A DNA stretch of 64,000 bases from Dehalobacter sp. DCM (GTDB taxonomy: Bacteria; Bacillota; Desulfitobacteriia; Desulfitobacteriales; Syntrophobotulaceae), in contig NZ_CP092282.1 in NCBI RefSeq assembly GCF_024972775.1, forward strand, positions 4,121,525 to 4,185,524, read 5' to 3'. Made by a program: the position numbers and the translations under genes. The notes beneath the pieces are model-generated. The model was not told the origin of the DNA, did no database searches, and saw only the letters and a list, made by a program, of their open reading frames with translations. Shown here one piece after another: positions 53,599 to 62,305 of the stretch. The stretch's first letter is position 1. The number at the start of each line of letters is the position of its first letter.

Positions 53599-55251
53599 CT
53601 ATTGATTTGTCATCTGGTATCGGATACGTATGATAGCGTTATCGGTTATCACTGTTCTGCCTCCGAACACGCTCAGTTCCGTCGTTGGTGAAATTGTCTG
53701 GAAGTATTTCTCGGTCTTTGAACCGGTAACCGGTCCATCCGTTGGAATGAGCAGCAGTGGCGTATCCGTGTTTGCTGCAAGTGCTGCTCCGGCTAAAGCA
53801 TCGGGAAAACCGGCTCCTGTCGCCAGATAAAGCTTCACTGCATCCGGATAAAGTGTTTGTACTACGGCCAGCGAGGTCGCATAACGGTCACTGCCGGCAA
53901 AGCGCTGGATCTGTTCTTGCCCTAATCCGGTCAGAATGGTGACGGCATTGGCCTGATCGGCAGGAACTGCCCTTATCCCACCGGCTATATACACGGCAGA
54001 AGGCTTATGCTTAGTCAGGCTTTCGATGGTCGCTTGTGGGAAGTTGTTCTCGGAGGTCAGCAGCAGCGGATATCCTTTGACCGCCGCAGCAGAAGCGATA
54101 GCTAACGCATCGGCAAAATTTACGCCATTGGCAATGGCTACCCCTGAGCCTTCGGGGAATTGAGCAGCAATCTGGGCTGCTGTGTCGTAACGGTCTGTCC
54201 CTGCGATCCGCACAATGTCTTCGGTCCAGCTAACGGTATCCTTCAGAGCGCTTTCTACTTGGGCGGACAGCGCGTTCTCACCGCCCAGAATAATGACCTT
54301 CAGCGGCTTAAGCACGGTGATTGCCTCCGCCACCCTTGAGTCAAGCTCATCGTGGTAGGTCAAAAGGATTGGCGCATTATTGAGCTTCGCGAGAGAGACC
54401 CCGGCCAGAGCATCCGCAAACGCATCCGAGCGTGCAATAAGGACGGCATCGCAGCCTGCGGACCAGCCGTTATATGCGATTTGAACAGCGGTGTCGATGC
54501 GGTCAATCCCGGAAATACGATCGACCGATGACAGCAGGGATGTTTTTTCTCCCCGGGAAAGCAGCGATAGCATACCGAGAGTGAAGCCTGCCGTATGGAC
54601 CGGCTGCGGGGTCAACCAGACAGAGTCCTTCGACGGTAGTGTCCCAGCCGGCAGCAGTGATTTGGAAATCGGTGTCACCTTGACCGGTTGAACGATACCG
54701 TAATAGTAGTCTTTGGCCATCAACGCCAATATCTTATCCTGGTAAGCGATTCTGCCGGCAGCCGCTGCATTATTGGGATTATTGCGTGTAGACCAACTGT
54801 TATAAGCCCATATGGCAAAGTACCAATTCTCGAGTTTGCCCGGATCACCGTCACCGATAACCGGTGTCATATTCCACTTTGATTTCAGGACCTGGGCACC
54901 ATAGGCGATATTAAACGCAATGTCTGTTTTAAGCCGATTAATTGTTGCCGTATCCGACGGATCATAAACACCGACTTGCATAATGCCGATGTAAGGCCTG
55001 CTGCCGGATCCGCCTATAACCACCTTCCCATTACTGTCCCATTGACGCCAGCCGGATTCTCCGTAGGCAATGGCTTTAAGGATTTCTGCAGGTACTTGTT
55101 CCTGAATAGCGACCCTATCAAAAATAGCGCTAATTTCCTGAGGGGATGGATTCTGACTGACTGCCTGCACCGGCAGAGGGCAAAGGGGCATAAGAAGCAA
55201 AGAACAAAGGAATACAACTAAAAAGAGACGGGCATTTTTTTCAAAACGCAT
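53599..55251 (-). CDS. Lysozyme-like (transglycosylase) CWB2 protein
   Basis: Secreted protein of 550 residues with a signal peptide (about 1-30). Residues about 38-185 resemble a lytic transglycosylase/SLT fold: candidate catalytic Glu65 in IAYGESGWRQ, then YIGIMQVGVYD and YFAIWAYNSW. From Arg245 there are three CWB2 repeats to the end. It would cut peptidoglycan glycan strands while bound to the wall polymer. The upstream neighbour is a close paralogue with the same layout. AGGAGG precedes the ATG. Confidence 0.88.
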   Translation of the reverse strand: MRFEKNARLFLVVFLCSLLLMPLCPLPVQAVSQNPSPQEISAIFDRVAIQEQVPAEILKAIAYGESGWRQWDSNGKVVIGGSGSRPYIGIMQVGVYDPSDTATINRLKTDIAFNIAYGAQVLKSKWNMTPVIGDGDPGKLENWYFAIWAYNSWSTRNNPNNAAAAGRIAYQDKILALMAKDYYYGIVQPVKVTPISKSLLPAGTLPSKDSVWLTPQPVHTAGFTLGMLSLLSRGEKTSLLSSVDRISGIDRIDTAVQIAYNGWSAGCDAVLIARSDAFADALAGVSLAKLNNAPILLTYHDELDSRVAEAITVLKPLKVIILGGENALSAQVESALKDTVSWTEDIVRIAGTDRYDTAAQIAAQFPEGSGVAIANGVNFADALAIASAAAVKGYPLLLTSENNFPQATIESLTKHKPSAVYIAGGIRAVPADQANAVTILTGLGQEQIQRFAGSDRYATSLAVVQTLYPDAVKLYLATGAGFPDALAGAALAANTDTPLLLIPTDGPVTGSKTEKYFQTISPTTELSVFGGRTVITDNAIIRIRYQMTNQ

Positions 55252-55591
55252 TAATTACCTCCTGTTTGAAACAAAGAAACCAGAAACAACGAACAAAAAC
55301 AAATACCGAGAAACGAAAGATGAGACAGTAAAAGTTAACCTATTGGGTTAACCTTATGTAATAAGTTCTTCCTTAAAGCAATTTTTCCTGCTTTCATTAT
55401 TTTCCAAATGGCCGAAGACCGCTTCAATCCTGGAAATAAAAATTCCGACAGATTATTATTGCTGCCGGATTAATGGTAAAAATATCCTTTTTAATGACGA
55501 TGTATTGATAAACTTGTGTTATATTCTAACTTCGTGTCCTTTTATCCACTTAGGTCCAATAACGTGACAGCTCTATCCCGTTGTTGCCTCT
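55252..55591. other. Intergenic between lysozyme-like paralogues, with inverted repeat
   Basis: No gene is seen. GTTAACC (55334-55340) and GGTTAAC (55346-55352) form an inverted repeat with a 5-base spacer about 90 bases before the downstream start codon. It could be an operator for that gene. Confidence 0.4.
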
Positions 55592-57220
55592 TTAAAGCTG
55601 TCTAAGCAAATATTTAACACGGGTGACCGTGCTCTCGGAAATCGTGCTTACGCTGCCAACAACCTTGACGTTAGTCGTGCTGGCTAATTTCCCGAGGTAC
55701 GTTTCTGTCGGTCCATTCACGGTGAATCCCTGAGGCGACACGAGCAATAAGCAGCCATAGCGACTGGCAGCCAGCGCGCCTGCTGCCAGCGGATCCGCAT
55801 AATCCTGGCCGGTAGCTATCACGACTTCGTTCGCTGCCGGGAAAAATGTATTAGCAATCATAATCGACGTTTCATACCGGTTAGCGCCTGCAAATCGAAT
55901 AATACTCTCTGCAGAAATCGGGATCGTACTCAATAACTGAGAAACAACGCCGGGTACAATCGCCTTTTCACCGCCGGCCAGATAGACTTTACCGGGCGAG
56001 AGCTCTTTTAGCTTCAATTGGGTGACTTGCGGCAATGCCTGAGTCTTGGTCAGAAGCAGCGGCAGACCGTTGGCGGCAGCCGCGGCAGCCAGACTCAATG
56101 CATCTGGAAAATCCTCCCCGGTGGCGATGACAACGTCTGTCCCCACCGAAAAATTCTGGGCAATGAGTACCGCTGTCTGGTAGCGATCGGCCCCTGCAAT
56201 GCGCGTGATATCCTGCGTCCAGGTCAGAACCGTTTTCAGCGACGATTCCACTGCGGGACTGATTGCTTGCACACCGCCTAGGATGATTACTTTGGACGGC
56301 CGAAGTGTATTTAAAACAGAGATAATGCCTGAATCCAATTGATTGGGATCTGTCAATAATATGGGCGCATTATATTTTTTAGCCAGGGGGACCCCCGCTA
56401 ACCCGTCCGGAAAGGCATCGGACCGGGTGATGATCACCGTCTGCGCACCGCTGGCCCAGCCGCTCATGGCCACTTGATTGACCGTATCAATCCTGCTAAC
56501 GCCGGCGATGCGGGTGGTGGTTCCCAATGTCACTGACTCCAGATCGCCAAGATGATAGGGCTCGGGAGTACTCCACGTCTGAATGCTATTCGGCAGCGTA
56601 TCCACGGGAATCAGAGATGCCGGTATCGGTGTGATTTCAACCGGTGTTGTCAAGCCGGGGAAATAGGCTGTCGCCGCCTTACGAATGATCGCCTCCTGGT
56701 AAGAGACCTCACCCCGTGCCGCGGCATTATTGGGATTATTATAAGTCGACCAGCCATTATATGCCCAAAGGGCAAAATACCAATTCTCCAGCTTATTGCG
56801 GTCACCGTCACCGATCTGCGGTGTGCTCTGCCATTTTAGATTCAGCAGGTCGGCACCGCGTGAAATATTATAATCAATGTCGAATTTCAGTTTATCGACT
56901 TCCGCCGTATTGGACGGATCATAGCTAGTGATCTGCATGATGCCTAATGCTGGGTTTGTCACACTGCCTCCGCCGGTCACCACATTGCCGTTGGCATCAA
57001 ACTGCCGCCATCCTGTTTCACAGTAGGCGATGGTTTTGAGGATAATGCTGGGAATTCCTTTACTTTTAGCTATTGTTTCCAGTTTCAGAGCAATAACTTC
57101 CCGCGATGGATTCTGATTGGCCGGAATCACCTCAGCATATGACGGGTAATTCCAAAAAAGAAATGTCAATAAAACGGCGAGAAACCCTGCGGTAACCGCA
57201 TGATGTGTTTTTTTAAGCAT
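55592..57220 (-). CDS. Lysozyme-like (transglycosylase) CWB2 protein, paralogue
   Basis: Secreted protein of 542 residues, signal peptide about 1-29. The SLT-like domain has candidate catalytic Glu68 in IAYCETGWRQ, then ALGIMQITSYD and YFALWAYNGWSTYNNPNNAAA. Three CWB2 repeats follow from about 240. The start at 57220 has GGAGGAGG; the ATG at 57259 lacks such a site. It is the same architecture as the gene at 53599-55251 with moderate sequence identity, so an old tandem duplication is likely. Confidence 0.89.
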   Translation of the reverse strand: MLKKTHHAVTAGFLAVLLTFLFWNYPSYAEVIPANQNPSREVIALKLETIAKSKGIPSIILKTIAYCETGWRQFDANGNVVTGGGSVTNPALGIMQITSYDPSNTAEVDKLKFDIDYNISRGADLLNLKWQSTPQIGDGDRNKLENWYFALWAYNGWSTYNNPNNAAARGEVSYQEAIIRKAATAYFPGLTTPVEITPIPASLIPVDTLPNSIQTWSTPEPYHLGDLESVTLGTTTRIAGVSRIDTVNQVAMSGWASGAQTVIITRSDAFPDGLAGVPLAKKYNAPILLTDPNQLDSGIISVLNTLRPSKVIILGGVQAISPAVESSLKTVLTWTQDITRIAGADRYQTAVLIAQNFSVGTDVVIATGEDFPDALSLAAAAAANGLPLLLTKTQALPQVTQLKLKELSPGKVYLAGGEKAIVPGVVSQLLSTIPISAESIIRFAGANRYETSIMIANTFFPAANEVVIATGQDYADPLAAGALAASRYGCLLLVSPQGFTVNGPTETYLGKLASTTNVKVVGSVSTISESTVTRVKYLLRQL

Positions 57221-57321
57221 CGTATCCTCCTCCGCCAATCCGGTTAGCCCAATAAACAAAATAACAACTTAAGATCGCTCCTAAGCTGTTATATATTTCG
57301 CCATATTCCGCCTAAATCCTG

Positions 57322-58008
57322 CTATATTGTCGTTTCTCCGGTTATCATCCATTGCGTAGCAATTTTGACCAGGTTGGCTCTGACATGAACCTCATGTACC
57401 TGTTCCAAGCCAACAGGTTTTTGAGTATTAAGATCGTAGTCTCTGGCCGTATACCGGTAGATGGCATCGACAGTGGCTGTGTAGTTGTCTGTGGATTCCA
57501 CTTTAACCTCATCAAATACGATATTGCTGATATCCAGTCCGATACCTTCCGGAATATAACCTTCTGCTTTCGCAATGTGCTTCTCCATTAACTCGCCGGT
57601 ATACGCCCCTTCAATCGCTGACCGGAAAGTCGCCATGTCTTTGGCTTTCCACGCATCAAACAGTATTCCCAAGGCTTGTTTGTATTGTGCAACGATTTCC
57701 AGCTGCACGTCATCCGTCGGCAGATTTGTCCCCAAGTCGGAGTCAGACTGATCGGCTGTGTCAGCCGGGTCAGTAATATTTGCCGAATCTGCAGGGTCTG
57801 ATGGATCCGTTGAATCGGTATTATCAGGAAGTGTAAACGGCAGTGTTGTTTCCTCTCCCACGGTGTCTACTTTCGATGCGTTATCTTTATCCGCGGTGGA
57901 ATCCGCATTTGGACCAAGTGTTGTCCCCCAAAGGATATGACCGCCGACACCGACCCCAATTCCCAAGACAAAAATCATAACGGTCAATAACCAATACTTT
58001 TTACCCAT
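57322..58008 (-). CDS. Membrane-anchored protein with Asp/Ser/Thr-rich linker and NTF2/IMS-like domain
   Basis: Protein of 228 residues, not recognised. There is one N-terminal helix (about 4-26), then a low-complexity linker of Asp, Ser, Thr and Pro (about 35-95). A globular domain of about 125 residues follows (YKQALGILFDAWKAKDM to WMITGETTI). The late pattern of strand and a final W-x-I resembles NTF2-like or IMS (ARC6/CDP1) domains, but this is weak. AAGGGG is the binding site. It lies in the small group of membrane proteins between the CWB2 hydrolases and galU. Confidence 0.75.
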   Translation of the reverse strand: MGKKYWLLTVMIFVLGIGVGVGGHILWGTTLGPNADSTADKDNASKVDTVGEETTLPFTLPDNTDSTDPSDPADSANITDPADTADQSDSDLGTNLPTDDVQLEIVAQYKQALGILFDAWKAKDMATFRSAIEGAYTGELMEKHIAKAEGYIPEGIGLDISNIVFDEVKVESTDNYTATVDAIYRYTARDYDLNTQKPVGLEQVHEVHVRANLVKIATQWMITGETTI

Positions 58009-58109
58009 AAAATCACAATCCCCTTATAAAAGAAATCACATTCCAATTGTTTCCTTTATAAGAGGATTTTAAACATCCTGCTTCAATTTATAATTATTGC
58101 GCGGGGTTA

Positions 58110-58508
58110 CTATTTTCTTTTCTGTTTTTTCTTGTTATGCTTCATTGATTCGGGTATTTTGCCAGCTTTCATCTTTCTGGCAATTCTCTTGGGATCGGCC
58201 TTCTTGCCAGGGGCATGTGTTTCTCCGATATATTTGTTCATGCCAAACGAGATCCGGAAAGAAAGAAAAAATACAACCACTAAACTTACGTAAAAAATAT
58301 ACTGCTTAGTAAAGAAATAGATAACATTGTCAATGATCGCAATGGCAAGTCCAGCGATGATTAAATTCTTACCGATGAATTCTGACAGACCTTTTTTGTC
58401 TACTTTCTGGCCCGGCCTGTTACCAAATCCAAAAGAAAATTTGAAATAATAGACAAGGATCCCGATGACAACCAGAATTCCACCTGAAATGAGTGATGTG
58501 TATAACAT
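58110..58508 (-). CDS. Small integral membrane protein, unknown
   Basis: Protein of 132 residues with two or three hydrophobic helices (about 1-22, 45-60 and 64-83) and a very basic C-terminal tail rich in Lys/Arg (KMKAGKIPESMKHNKKKQKRK in part). The start at 58508 has AAAGGGG upstream; an ATG at 58529 does not. I do not recognise the family. The basic tail could contact nucleic acid or phospholipid head groups on the cytoplasmic side. Confidence 0.65.
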   Translation of the reverse strand: MLYTSLISGGILVVIGILVYYFKFSFGFGNRPGQKVDKKGLSEFIGKNLIIAGLAIAIIDNVIYFFTKQYIFYVSLVVVFFLSFRISFGMNKYIGETHAPGKKADPKRIARKMKAGKIPESMKHNKKKQKRK

Positions 58509-58646
58509 GAATAATCCCCTTTCCTGCAAGTCTTATTTATTTCGTCAAGAAGCGGAAATCTTCCTGCTGTTCAACTGTTATTTCCAAAGTTTCGTTGACT
58601 AGTACATCATTCTTTAAATACGTTAGCAAATATTCGTATATGGGGC

Positions 58647-58752
58647 TGGGCCGCGTACACAATACCACTTTCGGCTCTTGTGCCCTCCATGGCACAAAGA
58701 GCCGCGCTTCGCAATCCATGCTCCGCTTGACGTCGGTATTGTGCACGCGTCC
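58647..58752. repeat. Family A palindromic element (A4)
   Basis: Ends GGCCGCGTACACAATACC and GGTATTGTGCACGCGTCC are inverted with two changes. The inside has CACTTTCGGCTCTTGTGCCCTCC and GCAATCCATGCTCCGCTTGACG. On the minus strand, the coding-like stretch LVNETLEITVEQQEDFRF at 58537-58605 may be what remains of a gene cut by this insertion. Confidence 0.75.
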
Positions 58753-58794
58753 TTACTCTGGAGCAATTTGAGCAACTAATTTCAGAATGATGTA

Positions 58795-58959
58795 CTAGTG
58801 CCTTGTAAACTCTAAAACTGTAATATAATTGTGAGCAGATTTCTTGTAAGACAAGGCGGAGGATTGAGACATACCGAGCGTATGCCGATTGACGACAACG
58901 CAGTATTACATGAAATCTGCCGCAAGGATGTACAGGAATTAGAGTTTACAAGGCACTAG
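58795..58959. repeat. Family B MITE-like element (B2)
   Basis: Perfect 20-base terminal inverted repeats, CTAGTGCCTTGTAAACTCTA and its reverse complement. The inside holds GAGCAGATTTCTTGTAAGAC and CATGAAATCTGCCGC. It is 165 bases long with no coding capacity. It follows A4 by only about 40 bases. Confidence 0.85.
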
Positions 58960-58979
58960 GTTCATTTAGTTAATGGAAA

Positions 58980-59022
58980 AGCTAATCCTGTCCATCAGGG
59001 AGGTACTGAGGCAGGATTAGCT
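58980..59022. terminator. Bidirectional-looking terminator downstream of a membrane-protein gene
   Basis: Arms AGCTAATCCTG and CAGGATTAGCT. T-rich tails are seen on both strands (weak on the minus strand). It lies about 90 bases beyond the stop of the gene at 59112. Confidence 0.6.
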
Positions 59023-59111
59023 TTCAACGTTGAAAAATACCTATTTACAATAACGCTCTATTTTCGAATAGCGTTCTATATAAGCATAGACTCCGATTCT
59101 CAAATCGCATT

Positions 59112-59870
59112 CTACTCCGAGCGTTGAGTGGCAAACGGTGTCGCTCCGTATACCTTTGAACTCATATCATCTCTTAATAGGTGCGCATCAAGATCGTGCA
59201 TTTCCTGATGAAATTGTTCTATCCGTATTTTATCTTTGCTGTCAAACGCATCAATCCCCCTGTTTAAAAGGTTCGTGAAGTACACAACAAACGTGGAGGC
59301 CTTACTTTCATTAACCTCATTTTCCATTTGTTTTTCCCACAATGTCTTATGGAAAACAATATACTTCTTAATATCCTGCTCATTCATTTGCGGTCCTGCA
59401 GTCGCACCAAAAAGGTAGCCATCCGTATACTGATGGATGTTCCATGCTGCTCCGAATGCAATCGTCCTGGCCGCATCGCTCAGGGCATCTTCACCGAAAT
59501 ATTCTTCGACTGAAGGAGCCGTATTTAACAAACTGAGATCCGGTTCCCTGTATTTTTTTGGTTCTGTAGAGTTGGTTGCCGGGTTTTCTTCGACAGGAGG
59601 CACCGTCGTTATTTGAGTATCCTCGGCAACATCTTCGCCTGATATCACAGGCAGTTGAGAATCGCTTTGGTCAGTAGTCTGATCCGAGGTTTGCCCTTCA
59701 TCGGCGTAGTTTACCACCGGGGTCTGAACCACCACTTGCTCCTCGGGTACGTCCGCCTGACCGCGGAAGACTTTCCAGGCCGTAGGCCCATAAATACCGC
59801 CAACAATAATTACCGCTGCCAGTACAACCGCCCCGGTCAGTGTTATGATGCTTCTGCGGTTGAAATTCAT
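59112..59870 (-). CDS. Membrane-anchored protein with Thr/Glu-rich linker, unknown
   Basis: Protein of 252 residues. One helix (about 9-30) anchors it, and a linker rich in Thr, Asp, Gln, Pro and Glu spans about 38-108. The globular C-terminal part (SLLNTAPSVEEYFGEDALSD onward in shape) has no motif I recognise. The layout resembles the gene at 57322-58008, but the domains differ. GGAGG lies just before the ATG. It may be a small envelope protein in the cell-surface region. Confidence 0.7.
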   Translation of the reverse strand: MNFNRRSIITLTGAVVLAAVIIVGGIYGPTAWKVFRGQADVPEEQVVVQTPVVNYADEGQTSDQTTDQSDSQLPVISGEDVAEDTQITTVPPVEENPATNSTEPKKYREPDLSLLNTAPSVEEYFGEDALSDAARTIAFGAAWNIHQYTDGYLFGATAGPQMNEQDIKKYIVFHKTLWEKQMENEVNESKASTFVVYFTNLLNRGIDAFDSKDKIRIEQFHQEMHDLDAHLLRDDMSSKVYGATPFATQRSE

Positions 59871-60024
59871 CTTAATTCCTCCTAACTATAGGTATTTCCT
59901 GTATAAGATTACCAATAATTAAGAGAAAAGCTTGTCACAATGGGTATTTTTGGCAACCTTTTTTCTTTGAAAGTACACCTTTCTTCGGCAATTATTCCAT
60001 TCTGCAACGAATTGTTTCCGTAAT

Positions 60025-60981
60025 CTAACAATAATTCTTCATAATATCATAAACTTTGTCCATATCATTATTTAACGCTTTTTGGTGCAGTTCCTTACCC
60101 TCGGCTTGGTATCTGCTTACAAGCTCCGTTAAATACCCCATCAGCTTTGTCCCAATATCCTGATGCCGCAAAGCAAACTCGACGGTCGCACGGACAAAGC
60201 CAAGTTTATCCCCGACATCGTAACGCTTGCCCTCAAAGTTATAGGCAAATATCTCTTGTGTGTTTCCTAATTTGGCTATAGCATCCGTCAATTGGATTTC
60301 TCCATTCCTTCCGGGGGGCTGCTCCGCCAGAATATCAAAGATATCCGGGTCCAGAATATAGCGCCCCATAATTGCCAGGGGGCACTCCGGTGCCTCTTCC
60401 TGTGGTGGTTTTTCTATTAGCTGTTCGGCTTTGTAAAGCCTTGGAGATATTCTGCTGCCACTGATGATACCGTATTTCGACACCTCTGCAGGCAAAACTT
60501 CCTGAACACCAATAATGTTGTTCCCATAGAGTTCATAAAAACGAATCATTTGTTTCAAACAGGGTTCTGCGGAATAAATGACATCATCTCCCAATAAGAC
60601 GGCAAAAGGTTCATTGCCTATGAACCGTCTGGCACTGTAGACCGCATGTCCCAATCCAAGTGCCTCTTTCTGGCGTACATAGTGGATATCAACCATGTCT
60701 CCAATATTCCTGACCATATCCAATAGTTCCGGTTTATCCCCTTTTTCCAGGAACATCTCCAATTCGAGAGACCGGTCAAAGTGATCTTCGATGGCTCGTT
60801 TATTTCTCCCGGTCACAATAATAACGTCTTCGACTCCGGATTGAACGGCTTCTTCAATAATATATTGGATAGTTGGTTTATCAACGATCGGGAGCATCTC
60901 TTTTGGCTGCGCTTTTGTCGCCGGAAGAAATCGTGTTCCTAATCCGGCAGCAGGTATAACTGCCTTACGTATCCTTTGCAC
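60025..60981 (-). CDS. galU: UTP-glucose-1-phosphate uridylyltransferase
   Basis: Makes UDP-glucose from UTP and glucose-1-phosphate, a precursor for wall polymers and glycolipids. Protein of 318 residues with the nucleotidyltransferase motif AAGLGTRFLPATKAQPKEMLP and later KEALGLGHAV, LLGDDV and the VGDKLGF block. The start is GTG at 60981 with AAGGGGG upstream; a longer frame from 61020 lacks a binding site. It lies at the edge of the polysaccharide region, which fits a supply role. Confidence 0.95.
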   Translation of the reverse strand: MQRIRKAVIPAAGLGTRFLPATKAQPKEMLPIVDKPTIQYIIEEAVQSGVEDVIIVTGRNKRAIEDHFDRSLELEMFLEKGDKPELLDMVRNIGDMVDIHYVRQKEALGLGHAVYSARRFIGNEPFAVLLGDDVIYSAEPCLKQMIRFYELYGNNIIGVQEVLPAEVSKYGIISGSRISPRLYKAEQLIEKPPQEEAPECPLAIMGRYILDPDIFDILAEQPPGRNGEIQLTDAIAKLGNTQEIFAYNFEGKRYDVGDKLGFVRATVEFALRHQDIGTKLMGYLTELVSRYQAEGKELHQKALNNDMDKVYDIMKNYC

Positions 60982-61076
60982 GAATTTTTCCCCCTTATGG
61001 TATTGAACTTTAATAAACAAACACCTGTAGTATATGGAATTTTATATAAATTATTATGCTCATCGTAAACATGTTG

Positions 61077-61345
61077 AAAAGAGACTACATCTTCAAATGC
61101 AGTCTCTTTGTTACCTGGGTCGCTCCCGAACATCGTGTCCTCCTCGCCACTAGGCCATCCTTGGCCGTCGCAACACATATCTTTTCTTGCAGTATTTTTA
61201 GCCCTGGCTGTTCCTTAAACTCCCTACAGGAGCACGGTCATAAGTAAAACTTGGCTGGCACCAAGTCCTTAGACGAAGGCGACAGCCATAGCTGCACTTA
61301 TGTAATTCAGAACGTGAATCAAACTTTCTGGATCAGAAAGTCACT
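61077..61345 (-). ncRNA. Candidate GGA-rich small RNA between clpP and galU
   Basis: The 484-base gap between clpP and galU holds a transcript-like unit. It starts after the clpP terminator and ends in a strong terminator (61077-61109, arms AAAGAGACTGCAT / ATGTAGTCTCTTTT on the minus strand). It shows several GGA motifs in loops: GGCC-AAGGAT-GGCC (61153-61166), GTG-GCGAGGAGGA-CAC (61135-61150) and TCG-GGAG-CGA (61120-61129), with further AAGGAC, AGGGAG and AAGGAAC. Hairpin loops with GGA are the binding sites of CsrA/RsmA, so this could sequester CsrA. The family is not one I can name. Confidence 0.45.
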
Positions 61346-61372
61346 TAGAGTTTTTCTGATATACTAAATAAG

Positions 61373-61398
61373 AAGCAGAGCATCAAATCAGATGCTCT
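61373..61398 (-). terminator. Terminator of clpP
   Basis: Arms GCAGAGCATC and GATGCTCTGC, followed on the minus strand by TTCTTATTTAG. Confidence 0.8.
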
Positions 61399-61465
61399 GC
61401 CCTTTACACCATTTACTTCTACGTGATCGTTGCATAAAAGCAATTGATTGTCTGGTTACTTTAAG

Positions 61466-62095
61466 TTATTTTAAAAGGTTTTTCTTCTTCGTGTCCAGCG
61501 TAGGTACTTTCTCCAAAACTTGATCAATAATACCGTACTCTTTTGCTTCCTCTGCACTCATGTAGTAATCACGGTCTGTGTCCTGTTCGACTTTTTCCAG
61601 AGGCTGGCCTGTTCTTTCTGCCAGAATCTTGTTTAACTTGCTCTTCGTTTTCAGCAATTGCTTTGCATGGATCTCAATCTCGGTGGCTTGGCCGGACAGA
61701 CCGCCTCCGCCGATCAATGGCTGATGGATCAATACTTCTGCATTAGGTAACGCTGTCCGTTTTCCCTTCGTACCCGCAGCAAGGAGGAATGCACCCATAC
61801 TGGCAGCCATGCCGATGCAGATCGTTTGAACATCGGAACGGGTATATTGCATGGTGTCATAAATAGCCATCCCTGCGGTTATTGACCCCCCCGGGCTGTT
61901 AATATAAAGGAAGATATCTTTCTCAGGATCTTCCGCATCAAGGAAGAGCATCTGTGCAACAACAAGATTTGCTACGTCATCCGTTATCGGACCGCCAATA
62001 AAGATAATACGGTCTTTTAAAAGACGAGAATAGATGTCATAAGAACGTTCTCCACGGTTTGTCTGTTCAACGACCATTGGGATTAGATAACTCAT
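61466..62095 (-). CDS. clpP: ATP-dependent Clp protease proteolytic subunit
   Basis: Serine protease of 209 residues that forms the barrel partnered by ClpX/ClpC ATPases for regulated protein turnover. The catalytic triad includes Ser99 in GMAASMGAF, His124 in LIHQPL and an Asp in [11 protein letters not shown]. The start at 62095 follows AGGAGG; the ATG at 62125 would add ten residues without reason. Upstream lie a sigmaA promoter and a CtsR-type direct repeat, so heat or protein stress is expected to raise it. The gene stands alone, not next to clpX or tig here. Confidence 0.97.
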   Translation of the reverse strand: MSYLIPMVVEQTNRGERSYDIYSRLLKDRIIFIGGPITDDVANLVVAQMLFLDAEDPEKDIFLYINSPGGSITAGMAIYDTMQYTRSDVQTICIGMAASMGAFLLAAGTKGKRTALPNAEVLIHQPLIGGGGLSGQATEIEIHAKQLLKTKSKLNKILAERTGQPLEKVEQDTDRDYYMSAEEAKEYGIIDQVLEKVPTLDTKKKNLLK

Positions 62096-62134
62096 ATTTA
62101 TTCCTCCTGTCACTGTTATACTCATTTTGTTATT

Positions 62135-62163
62135 ATTTTATCTCAAAGGTCAATAAAGGTCAA
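62135..62163 (-). promoter_or_regulatory. SigmaA promoter of clpP
   Basis: On the minus strand TTGACC, a 17-base spacer and TAAAAT. The -35 lies inside the CtsR-like box. Confidence 0.7.
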
Positions 62164-62164
62164 A
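62148..62164 (+). promoter_or_regulatory. CtsR operator (heat-shock repressor box)
   Basis: GGTCAAT-AAA-GGTCAAA is a direct repeat that matches the CtsR heptad consensus with one change. It covers the clpP -35 element and lies about 140 bases before hsp20 on the other strand. Confidence 0.75.
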
Positions 62165-62305
62165 TTATTTATATGGTATTTATGAATTTTTTCTATTCTC
62201 TAAGACTATGTTTTACCAAATCAACTCTAGTTTAAACCCCAATTAGAATATTCTGAGTCAAGCAGGATAAAATATTTATAAAAATGTTGTCATAGGGAGG
62301 ACATA

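Noticed and set aside
58537-58746. 69-codon minus-strand frame
   Set aside because: Its first two thirds are family A repeat DNA. Only the last 20 or so codons look protein-like, so at most it is a remnant.
60939-61178. Frame starting MCCDGQGWPSGEEDTMFGSDPGNKETA before galU
   Set aside because: It overlaps the galU start and covers a terminator hairpin and several GGA hairpins. An RNA explains the sequence better than a protein.
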